64,000 nucleotides of DNA. It comes from an uncultured bacterium. Its GTDB lineage: Bacteria; Cyanobacteriota; Vampirovibrionia; Gastranaerophilales; Gastranaerophilaceae. The notes beneath the pieces are model-generated. The model made no database searches. It was not told where the DNA came from and was given only the letters and a program-made list of their open reading frames with translations. Shown in pieces: positions 57,054-64,000 of the stretch; the stretch's first letter is position 1; every line of letters begins with the position of its first letter. The stretch spans positions 124,001-188,000 of the forward strand of contig CAMOPX010000001.1 of assembly GCA_946622415.1 (NCBI GenBank). The letters run 5' to 3'. The position numbers were made by a program, and so were the translations under genes.

Positions 57054-57473
57054 ATGTGGCAGATAATGTTGTGCGTAGGTGTAATTTCTTTAATTTTGGA
57101 AATCTTTATGCCTACTGCGTTTTTTCTTAATTTTTCAATAGCGGGATTTGTTTGCGCAATCTTAGCATTTTTTGTTCACAGCTTCAGTATTGTAATTATT
57201 ACATTCTGTGTTTTATCACTGCTTTTGCTTTTGGTTTTAAGACCGATTATTTTAGGTTTTCAAAAGAGTATAAATCAAAAGACAGGCATGGATGAAAAAT
57301 ATGTCGGAAAAACTGCCGTTGTGACGGAAGATATTGATAAAACAAAGGGACTTATTTCGATTTATGATGAACGCTGGCAAGCAAGAAACGTTGAAGAAGG
57401 CGTTATTCCTGCGGGTTCTACAATAGAAATTGTAGGATATGACAGTATTATTATGAAGGTTAAAAAAGTATAA
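57054..57473 (+). CDS. NfeD-like membrane protein
   Basis: A 139-residue protein with three closely spaced membrane helices, then an OB-fold-like beta domain (GKTAVVTEDIDKTKGLISIYDERWQAR, AGSTIEIVGYD). NfeD proteins are partners of SPFH/stomatin proteins, and one lies directly downstream. A TTG at 57024 and ATGs at 57039 and 57042 are possible in-frame starts, but the TTG precedes the likely start of transcription. The ATG at 57054 has GGGG six bases upstream and fits the family N-terminus. Confidence 0.85.
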   Translation: MWQIMLCVGVISLILEIFMPTAFFLNFSIAGFVCAILAFFVHSFSIVIITFCVLSLLLLLVLRPIILGFQKSINQKTGMDEKYVGKTAVVTEDIDKTKGLISIYDERWQARNVEEGVIPAGSTIEIVGYDSIIMKVKKV

Positions 57474-57498
57474 ATAAAAAAGAGGGAGGAAAGAAAAT

Positions 57499-58467
57499 AT
57501 GGTATTTTTCTTAATTTTGCTCGTTGTATTAGCGATAGTATTCGTCGCAAAGGGCGTAATAGTTGTTCAACAGGCGGAAGTCGTTATAATTGAATTTTTG
57601 GGTAAATATTCAAGAACTCTTGAATCAGGTTTGAATTTTATTATCCCTGTATTAGAATCTCCGAGAGGTGTGGCTTGGAAAGTTACTCAGAGAGGTTTTG
57701 ACGGTCAATCTTATTCGATTATCAGAGAAAGAACAAAAATTGATTTAAGGGAATCTGTTTTTGATTTTCCAAGACAGTCGGTAATTACAAAAGATAGCGT
57801 ATCTATAAGTATAAATGCACTTTTGTATTTTCAGATAGTTGATCCTAAATCAGCTGTTTATGAAATTCAAAATCTGCCTGAAGCAATTGAAAAATTAACC
57901 CAAACAACTCTAAGAAATTTAGTTGGTCAATTGGATTTGGATGAAACACTGGTTTCCCGTGATAAAATCAATGTCGAACTTCGTGCAATTTTGGATGAAG
58001 CTACAAACAAATGGGGTGTTAAGGTAAACAGAGTCGAATTGCAAGATATTATTCCGCCGGCTGATATTCAAAGTGCGATGGAAAAACAAATGAAGGCAGA
58101 ACGTGACAGACGTGCTGCAATTTTAGAGGCTGAAGGTTTGAAAAAATCGGCAATATTAAAAGCTGAAGGTGAAAAAGAAGCTGCAATTAATCAAGCGGAA
58201 GGTTTGAAACAGGCTAAAATCTTAAAAGCCGAAGGTTTTGCTCAAGCAAGACTTATTGAAGCGGATGCGGAAAAAGAAGCAATAAGAAGAATCGAAGAAG
58301 CATTTGACAACAAAGGTCAACCCGATAAATATTTAATTGCTATGAAATATCTTGAATCTTTGAAAGAAATTGCGTCAGGCAAAGATAACAAGGTTGTTTA
58401 TATGCCTTATGAAGCAACCGGAATATTATCATCAATTGATGGTATTAAACAAATGCTGACTAAGTAA
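57499..58467 (+). CDS. SPFH/stomatin-prohibitin family protein
   Basis: A 322-residue protein with an N-terminal membrane helix (FLILLVVLAIVFVAKGVIVV), an SPFH domain (about 20-200, including TLESGLNFIIPVLE and VYEIQNLPEAIEKL), then an Ala/Glu/Lys-rich coiled coil (about 195-260, with repeated ILKAEGEKEAAINQAEG-type units). Such QmcA/HflC-like proteins form membrane microdomain rings. A strong GGGAGGAAAG ribosome site lies upstream. It is co-transcribed with nfeD, a widespread pairing. Confidence 0.92.
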   Translation: MVFFLILLVVLAIVFVAKGVIVVQQAEVVIIEFLGKYSRTLESGLNFIIPVLESPRGVAWKVTQRGFDGQSYSIIRERTKIDLRESVFDFPRQSVITKDSVSISINALLYFQIVDPKSAVYEIQNLPEAIEKLTQTTLRNLVGQLDLDETLVSRDKINVELRAILDEATNKWGVKVNRVELQDIIPPADIQSAMEKQMKAERDRRAAILEAEGLKKSAILKAEGEKEAAINQAEGLKQAKILKAEGFAQARLIEADAEKEAIRRIEEAFDNKGQPDKYLIAMKYLESLKEIASGKDNKVVYMPYEATGILSSIDGIKQMLTK

Positions 58468-58480
58468 ATGTTTTAAGATT

Positions 58481-58511
58481 AAAATGGCTCTTGAATTTCA
58501 AGAGCCATTTT
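58481..58511. terminator. Bidirectional terminator between SPFH and TpsA-like genes
   Basis: AAAATGGCTCTTGA (58481-58494) pairs with TCAAGAGCCATTTT (58498-58511), 14 bp, between two convergent genes. Confidence 0.9.
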
Positions 58512-58527
58512 AATATTTTTAGGTTAA

Positions 58528-61500
58528 TTATTTTAATTTATCTTCTACCTCTTTTATAGTAGGTTCTTGTTTGGGGACGAAGACGCCTGATATATCTTCT
58601 TTAGTTATGGTTGAATATTTAGCCTCTCCGCTGGGTCCTTGAATTGTAATTATTTCAGGATTTTCTTCGGAAACAGGAACGCCAACTATTCCCGGTGTTG
58701 AAACAGTTTCTTCTTCAGCTAATTCTTCTGTAATAGCCGATTCTTGTGCACTAATTTGTCCGATTTGGCCTGAATATGAGTCCTCACTGCTATATATGGG
58801 ATCAACTTCCGGTGCAGGATCACATGCCGGTTGTAAGTCAACTGAAACAGATTGAGGGAAAGAACCGCCTTTAGCGGATAAATCTTCACCTGTAACATTT
58901 TCTGTTGTTACATAACCTGCAGCATTGATTTGTGTTTTTGCATTATCTGCGGTTAAATTATTCAATACTACATCATCACCTGAGTTAATTATGTTTTCTT
59001 GTCCTTGTAATGATGAATTAACAAATTGAATATCACCTTGTGTATCAAATTTGTTGCTTCCGCCTGCAATGTAATCTACGTTAACCGATTTCAAGCTGTT
59101 TTGGCTTGTAAATACATTATCGCCTTTAGCATTGAATTCAAGTCTGTTACCGTATCTTATATTTGGTTCATCAGGAGAGTTTGCTATTACAGCGTGCGGT
59201 GTTTCCATATCTGTTTTTTCACCTGTAATGCTGCCTGCTGTGGATTGGAATTTCATGTTGTTTCCTGATGAGAAATAGCTTGTTGAATCAATATTATCAG
59301 TTGATTCTTTTCCAAAGTTGATATCGTTTTTGGAAACAATATTCAAATTACCTGTTGCATGTTCTTGTGAATCGGCTTTAATATATACGGAACCATTCGT
59401 TGCTGTAATATTTGTATCGTTACCTGATGATATTGTTGCTGTTTGTTGATTGTAGTTTCCGTTTTGAGCAGTTAGGTTTATATTTTTTCCTGCTTGAATT
59501 GCAGTATCAGAATAATGGTATCTGCCGACAACCTTTACATCGTGGTCGTCTTTGATGTTTAAATTGTTTGCAGCCTTAATATTAACATCATTTTTTGCAT
59601 ATATTAATGCATCATCTTGAGCATAATCGCCCGCTTGCGATGTAATGTTTACATTGTTTCCTGCTTTAACTGCTTCATCAACTGCCGGATACGCATACAT
59701 ATATCCGTCTTTCTTTTTATCGTCACTTATGTTTACGTTGTATTTAGCTGTTATATTAACATTGTTAGCTGCGGTAACATTTGCATCGTCTTGAATATAA
59801 TTACCGTTTTGAGAGATAATCGTTACGTCGTTGTCTGCATTAACTGCAGTATTGTCGCCACCGATAGATATCGATGATCCTTCATGTACTTTATTATCTG
59901 ATTTGTTTTTAATGGTTACATCTTTATTTGCTGTAACATTAATATTATTTCCTGCTTCAATATTGGAGTCATCTTGAGTGTAGTTGCCCTTAGAAGATGT
60001 AAATCTAATGTTATTTTTAACATTAACATCAGAACCGTTAATTACATTAACATTACCTGCTGTTGAACCTACTGATATATTGTTAGCAGTATTTGTCGCA
60101 CCTTTTACGGTGAATTTATATGCAGTTGCCGTATTATCATCAGCAGTTATTGAATATGTATCATTTCCTGTTTTCATTGTAGCTTTATCTAATGTAAAGT
60201 TACCGTTTGTTGTTAATGAGATATTACCTGTTTTAGTTCCTGCGGCATTATATTGAGTGAATGTGGAATTATTCTTAACGGTAACATCATTTGTTCCCTT
60301 TGTATTATCATTATAGAATTTTATTGTTTGATATCTTGCAGATACGTTATCTAATGTTGTGCTTCTGCCTTCAATAGATAAGTTGTTTCCTGCTTTTAAT
60401 AATGTTTGGTTTGCGCCGTCTTTTTGTGTACTTGTGATATTAACGGTTCCTTTTGTATTGCCGTTGCTGTCAGCTGAATAAATATCAATATCTCCCGTTG
60501 CTTCTGCAATGCTGTCTTTAATATTAACTTTGTTATTTGATGAGATTGAAACGTTTTTGTTTTCGGGATTTGTACCAACGTTATTTTTTGCTCTCAACAT
60601 TGAGTTATTAATATTGTTTGATTTTTCGCCATATACCGTGACATCTCCGCTTGATATAACTTTTGTATTTTGTATATCAGCATTGCCATGGTATGAACGC
60701 AAATCTACGTTACCTGCTGTTTCACGTACTTCGTTGCCGTTTTCTACGGTACTTTTTTGGCTTGAACCTGCAGTTTTGATTACCGAATCATTGATTTTCA
60801 AATCATGTTTTGCTGCAATATATACTCTGCCGCCATCTAAATCTCGAGTATTTTCTTTTGTTTTACTGTATGTTGTATTAACGGTATCTATACGTGTGTT
60901 GTCAAGTTCGACATTACCCGCATCGGATATGATTTGAATATTTCTCAGATTATTGCTGAGTAATTTTCTTCCTTTGATTACGGTGTCTTTAATTTTAATG
61001 CTTGAACCTGCGTTATCCGTGCTGCTTGCGGTTCTGATACGAATATCTTCGGCATCAATTGCGGTTTTACCGTTTAAACCGCTATTATTAATATTAATAT
61101 TTCTGTTAATATTTTTTGTGCCTCTTTGAATGTCATATGCTACGGTTGAACCGCTGTTTGTATAGCTGAATGTTACACCATCAGCGGTTACAAGTCTTAC
61201 GTTACCATGAGCTTTTTCGCTTGTATTGCCTCCTGCATCTTTATATGTGTAGTTGTAGTGGTCGCCTACTCTGATTATTGAATCTTTGTAATCTATATTA
61301 TCGGCAACAAATGCTACACTCTTGTTTGAATTGTAGTCAGCTACTTTTGAATTTGTTTGGTCTGTAAATTTATCAAAATGTGTGCCGTTTAAAGTAATTT
61401 TTGTTTTACCTGCGTAATCTTTAATGCCGTTTTTTACGCCTTCGCCTTTCAGCCCTTTATCAAGTTCGCTTGTATAGTTTGAGTCAAAGACTATTTCTTT

Positions 61501-62076
61501 AGATTCACTCTTAACACCGTTTGTTGCTACAGATGGTGATAATTTATTTAAAACATTATTTTGATATGCTTTTAATTGTGCATCAGTCATACCTTTAAGG
61601 TTTTTAGCACCTTTAAAATCAAATGTAGAAACAGTAAGAGAGTTTAAATCTACTGTTGAGCCTGCACCAAACATCACACCTGCAGGGTTGATAAGTATAA
61701 CTTTACCGGAATTTGCGTAGTCGCCTCCGCCGATGCTTGAAGTTGTTATTTTACCGTTAATTGTTGACCTTGTTCCGCCAAGTACACGGTTAATCATTGT
61801 TTGTGAGGTATTACTAAATCCATAGTTTACTTGTTGAGCTTTTTTAACGTTAAAGTTTCTGAAATCTACTTGTGCAACCGCACCTCTTTTGCCGATAACG
61901 TTTATATCCATGCGGTTATTTTTAATAGCAACTTCTGCATTATTTGTTTTACCAAGTACGTTACCTGCGGTAAATGTTCCTGCATTAACATCAGCTGCCA
62001 TTGCAGCACTAGAAATTGATACTAATGCAAGCATTGATACAAATGCAGAGAGTTTTCTTTTAAAACTGTTGCTCAT
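58528..62076 (-). CDS. Filamentous-haemagglutinin-type exoprotein (TpsA-like)
   Basis: A 1182-residue secreted protein. A signal peptide (KLSAFVSMLALVSISSAAMA) is followed by the two-partner-secretion domain with the signature residues MDINVIGKRGAVAQVDFRNFNV, NRVLGG, NGKI and LINPAGVMFG. The rest is beta-helix repeat (for example GNNINVTANKDVTIKN, GNNVNITSQAGDYAQDDA) and an acidic Pro/Glu-rich tail. TpsA proteins are exported by an outer-membrane TpsB partner; none is in the window. It is a paralogue of the incomplete gene at 62226. AAAGGG precedes the ATG. Confidence 0.9.
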   Translation of the reverse strand: MSNSFKRKLSAFVSMLALVSISSAAMAADVNAGTFTAGNVLGKTNNAEVAIKNNRMDINVIGKRGAVAQVDFRNFNVKKAQQVNYGFSNTSQTMINRVLGGTRSTINGKITTSSIGGGDYANSGKVILINPAGVMFGAGSTVDLNSLTVSTFDFKGAKNLKGMTDAQLKAYQNNVLNKLSPSVATNGVKSESKEIVFDSNYTSELDKGLKGEGVKNGIKDYAGKTKITLNGTHFDKFTDQTNSKVADYNSNKSVAFVADNIDYKDSIIRVGDHYNYTYKDAGGNTSEKAHGNVRLVTADGVTFSYTNSGSTVAYDIQRGTKNINRNININNSGLNGKTAIDAEDIRIRTASSTDNAGSSIKIKDTVIKGRKLLSNNLRNIQIISDAGNVELDNTRIDTVNTTYSKTKENTRDLDGGRVYIAAKHDLKINDSVIKTAGSSQKSTVENGNEVRETAGNVDLRSYHGNADIQNTKVISSGDVTVYGEKSNNINNSMLRAKNNVGTNPENKNVSISSNNKVNIKDSIAEATGDIDIYSADSNGNTKGTVNITSTQKDGANQTLLKAGNNLSIEGRSTTLDNVSARYQTIKFYNDNTKGTNDVTVKNNSTFTQYNAAGTKTGNISLTTNGNFTLDKATMKTGNDTYSITADDNTATAYKFTVKGATNTANNISVGSTAGNVNVINGSDVNVKNNIRFTSSKGNYTQDDSNIEAGNNINVTANKDVTIKNKSDNKVHEGSSISIGGDNTAVNADNDVTIISQNGNYIQDDANVTAANNVNITAKYNVNISDDKKKDGYMYAYPAVDEAVKAGNNVNITSQAGDYAQDDALIYAKNDVNIKAANNLNIKDDHDVKVVGRYHYSDTAIQAGKNINLTAQNGNYNQQTATISSGNDTNITATNGSVYIKADSQEHATGNLNIVSKNDINFGKESTDNIDSTSYFSSGNNMKFQSTAGSITGEKTDMETPHAVIANSPDEPNIRYGNRLEFNAKGDNVFTSQNSLKSVNVDYIAGGSNKFDTQGDIQFVNSSLQGQENIINSGDDVVLNNLTADNAKTQINAAGYVTTENVTGEDLSAKGGSFPQSVSVDLQPACDPAPEVDPIYSSEDSYSGQIGQISAQESAITEELAEEETVSTPGIVGVPVSEENPEIITIQGPSGEAKYSTITKEDISGVFVPKQEPTIKEVEDKLK

Positions 62077-62142
62077 CTTTTCCCTTTCTTGATTATCATT
62101 AAACCTAATTTCAAAGTATTAGTTTATTACGTATACAGTAGT

Positions 62143-62160
62143 TTTACAATATTTAATAAA
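62143..62160 (-). promoter_or_regulatory. Possible HLR1-like direct repeat upstream of the TpsA-like gene
   Basis: TTTACAAT-AT-TTAATAAA (plus strand, 62143-62160) resembles block A of the shared promoter region, including an identical second half. A weak -10 (AATACT, 62115-62120 minus strand) lies 22 bases away, closer than in the other copies, so this is tentative. Confidence 0.25.
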
Positions 62161-62175
62161 CTTTTGTTAAGATAT

Positions 62176-62214
62176 ATCAACAAGTGAGTCCTTTTTTAGG
62201 ATTCACTTGTTGAT
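62176..62214. terminator. Hairpin between the two TpsA-like genes
   Basis: ATCAACAAGTGAGTCC (62176-62191) pairs, with one G-U pair, with GGATTCACTTGTTGAT (62199-62214). It follows the stop of the 62226 gene on the minus strand. No clean T tract follows, so termination efficiency is uncertain. Confidence 0.5.
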
Positions 62215-62225
62215 TGTAATTTTAA

Positions 62226-64000
62226 TTATTCTAATTCTTCATCTTCATCATCATTGTCAGAATCGCTTTCTGTATCGCCTTCTGCGATATCTACTTTAGC
62301 TGCTGCTGACATTATAGAAGATGTTTGATCAGCTGTTCCGTCTGCTACTGTTGATGTTTTAGAAACTTCAACTTGTTCTCTCGGAAGAGTTACTTGATCA
62401 ATATATGAATCATAGTTGTCATATACAGGTTCAACTTCCGGTTCAGGAGGACAAGGAGGAACAGGGTCTGTCGGTCTGTCTTCTTGTTTTACGAAGTCGC
62501 CTGGTGTTGTTCCGCCGGGAAGCTTAGAAGGATCATCCATTACGTCTTGAGCCGTGATTGTGTGACCGGGTTCAACAGTTTCTTTTGTCTTGTCATAAAC
62601 AAGTGTAAAGTCTTGCGGATTGCCGTCGTTATCAAATGTAATTGTGTGTCTTTGATCTGTTTCTTTTGTTATTCTGTCAGTGATTTCACCATTTCTTGTG
62701 CTTTGGTAGATGTTGTGAGTTACACCGTCATCATCTGTGTATGTTTTGATAAGTTCCCAATCTGACCAAGGATCAAATGTTAAATCACCGCCTGTTACTG
62801 TCTTATCTTTTGTATCATAGTTTTTGGTGTATGTAAATCCATCAGGATCGCCATCATCATAGTTTTCATGCGGGTCTAAGTTCAAACCGCCTTTATCCTT
62901 AACTACAATAACAGGTGTTCCGTCTGTAGTGTCTGCGATGAATGTATCGCCTGAATCAAGAGTTAATTTATCGGTATCAATATTTTTAATTGCTACGTCA
63001 CCATCAACTGCGTTCAAGTGAACTTCAGGACCTTCTTTAGGATCAATATTTTCATCCCATTTTGGATCGCCTGATTTATAGTATCCTGTTCTGAAGTCGC
63101 CGTCTGTTGGGTCTTGGTCTAATTTATCTACGTTTTGTGCGGTTAATTCTAAACCTGCTTTGGGGTTATTTGCATTTTTAACGTCTATTGTAATAGAACC
63201 GTAGTCAGGGTTTGCAGGATCTTTAACAGTATCTGTTTGAATAGTTACCTTAGTTTGGTTAACATCTAATACGGTTTTACCTGTTCCTGTTCTGTCTGTT
63301 GATACAGATTGCGGGAATGTTCCGCCTTTGGCTGTTAAATCTTCACCTGTTACGTTATCTGTTGTAATGTTTCCGTTAGCAAAGATTTGTGTTTTTGTAT
63401 CTTCAGGGTTAGGAGTTGCTTGTTTAATATTCAAATTGTTCATTATTACATCTTTACCTGATTCAACGAAGTTATCGGGTGATTCAAGTGATGAATTTAC
63501 AAATTGAATGTCGCCTTGTGTATAGAATTTGTTGCCTTCGCCTGCTACAAAATCAACATTTTTTGCTTTTAAGCTATCATCACTTGTAAAGATGTTGTTG
63601 CCTTTAGCATTAAATTCAAGTCTGTTACCGTATTCAATTTCAGGCATTTGAGTTTTTTCACCAACAATGTCACCATTTGTTGATTGAATTTTAACGTTAT
63701 TTGCACCTTCAATGTTTGAAGATTTATCAATATTTACGGGTTTACCTTCTTTGTTTGCAAAGCTGATATCATTTTTAGCTATTATATTAACGTCTTTATC
63801 TTGAGAAGTTACTGTTGAATTATTTTTGATATTTACAGAACCTGAGGTTGCTTCGATTGTAGCGTTACCGATTGTATCGTTCGGGTCTTTTACTTTATCA
63901 AATCCATCAGCATCCGAACCTGCGATAACTTTAGAATTATCAACGTTAACTTCGTTACCTTTTGTAGATTTAACAGTAACATCGTTACCTGCTTCAACTT
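62226..64000 (-). CDS. Second TpsA-like exoprotein, 5' partial (runs off window)
   Basis: The frame stays open from the stop at 62226 to the window edge. An ATG at 63647 is internal, because the upstream codons continue the match to the paralogue (NVKIQSTNGDIVGEKTQ here, NMKFQSTAGSITGEKTD there). The shared region includes YGNRLEFNAKG and TQGDIQFVNSSL, and both end near VTGEDLxAKGGxFPQSVS. Unlike the neighbour it then has about 200 residues of DUF-like domain (KGGLNLDPHENYDDGDPDG, DPWSDWELIKTYTDD) before a Pro/Glu-rich, highly acidic tail. It is probably a surface-exposed adhesin. Confidence 0.85.
   Translation of the reverse strand, partial: VEAGNDVTVKSTKGNEVNVDNSKVIAGSDADGFDKVKDPNDTIGNATIEATSGSVNIKNNSTVTSQDKDVNIIAKNDISFANKEGKPVNIDKSSNIEGANNVKIQSTNGDIVGEKTQMPEIEYGNRLEFNAKGNNIFTSDDSLKAKNVDFVAGEGNKFYTQGDIQFVNSSLESPDNFVESGKDVIMNNLNIKQATPNPEDTKTQIFANGNITTDNVTGEDLTAKGGTFPQSVSTDRTGTGKTVLDVNQTKVTIQTDTVKDPANPDYGSITIDVKNANNPKAGLELTAQNVDKLDQDPTDGDFRTGYYKSGDPKWDENIDPKEGPEVHLNAVDGDVAIKNIDTDKLTLDSGDTFIADTTDGTPVIVVKDKGGLNLDPHENYDDGDPDGFTYTKNYDTKDKTVTGGDLTFDPWSDWELIKTYTDDDGVTHNIYQSTRNGEITDRITKETDQRHTITFDNDGNPQDFTLVYDKTKETVEPGHTITAQDVMDDPSKLPGGTTPGDFVKQEDRPTDPVPPCPPEPEVEPVYDNYDSYIDQVTLPREQVEVSKTSTVADGTADQTSSIMSAAAKVDIAEGDTESDSDNDDEDEELE

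Noticed and set aside
63647-63647. ATG as the start of the second TpsA-like gene
   Set aside because: The frame stays open to the window edge and upstream codons align with the paralogue, so the gene is 5' truncated by the window.

Overview
The window is AT-rich bacterial DNA. The best fit is a non-photosynthetic cyanobacterial relative (Melainabacteria/Vampirovibrionia, Gastranaerophilales-like). Three genes argue for this: a cyanobacterial-type RNA polymerase beta'-prime (RpoC2) reading into position 1, a Ycf45-type AAA/R3H protein, and a DUF4330 protein of the kind common in cyanobacteria. No photosynthesis gene is visible. Heptose-kinase, O-antigen-ligase, two-partner-secretion and RTX-type genes imply a Gram-negative envelope. 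A FliN/SpoA-domain protein hints at a motility or secretion apparatus. The lineage is inferred from protein resemblance only.

Layout. 1-6029: the 3' part of rpoC2, a terminator, and a divergent MutS. 6026-9905 (minus): an envelope polysaccharide operon (GT2, heptose kinase, DUF4330, O-antigen ligase/polymerase). 9906-16893 (minus): a ribbon-helix-helix regulator, a YgjP-like metallopeptidase, Ycf45-like, YchF, LigA and a SIMPL protein. 16968-19506 (plus): WecB and a TPR membrane protein. 19496-21336 (minus): FliN-like, ThiF-like, TPR. 21510-26954: rpsT, a thioesterase, QueD, UppP, a UshA-like phosphoesterase, an orphan DNA methyltransferase and a secreted lytic transglycosylase. 27053-27127: tRNA-Gly(GCC). 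27156-29676 (minus): a glycosyltransferase and a methyltransferase fused to a kinase-like domain. 29761-30771: a perfect 426-bp tandem duplication of a GIY-YIG gene interleaved with palindromic repeats.

30851-54086 (minus) is the dominant feature: eight consecutive RTX-like repeat proteins of 677-2015 residues, about 23 kb. They share GxDxY/GNDxI repeats, HCBP-related 'GNDLII...IKDYF' modules and a common C-terminal module. The 2015-residue protein has its own terminator; most of the rest are spaced like an operon. A structured, terminator-ending candidate RNA lies upstream of the cluster. Its promoter region is nearly identical in layout to the one upstream of the ribbon-helix-helix gene at 10190-10378.

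54605-58467 (plus): MutS2, NfeD and an SPFH protein. 58528-64000 (minus): two tandem filamentous-haemagglutinin-type (TpsA) paralogues, the second running off the window.

Together the window encodes housekeeping genes plus a large investment in the cell surface: polysaccharide synthesis, undecaprenyl recycling, RTX-like proteins and TpsA exoproteins. No dedicated exporter (type I ABC/MFP or TpsB) lies in the window. Several promoters place the -10 box exactly six bases before the ATG with no ribosome-binding site, suggesting leaderless mRNAs.
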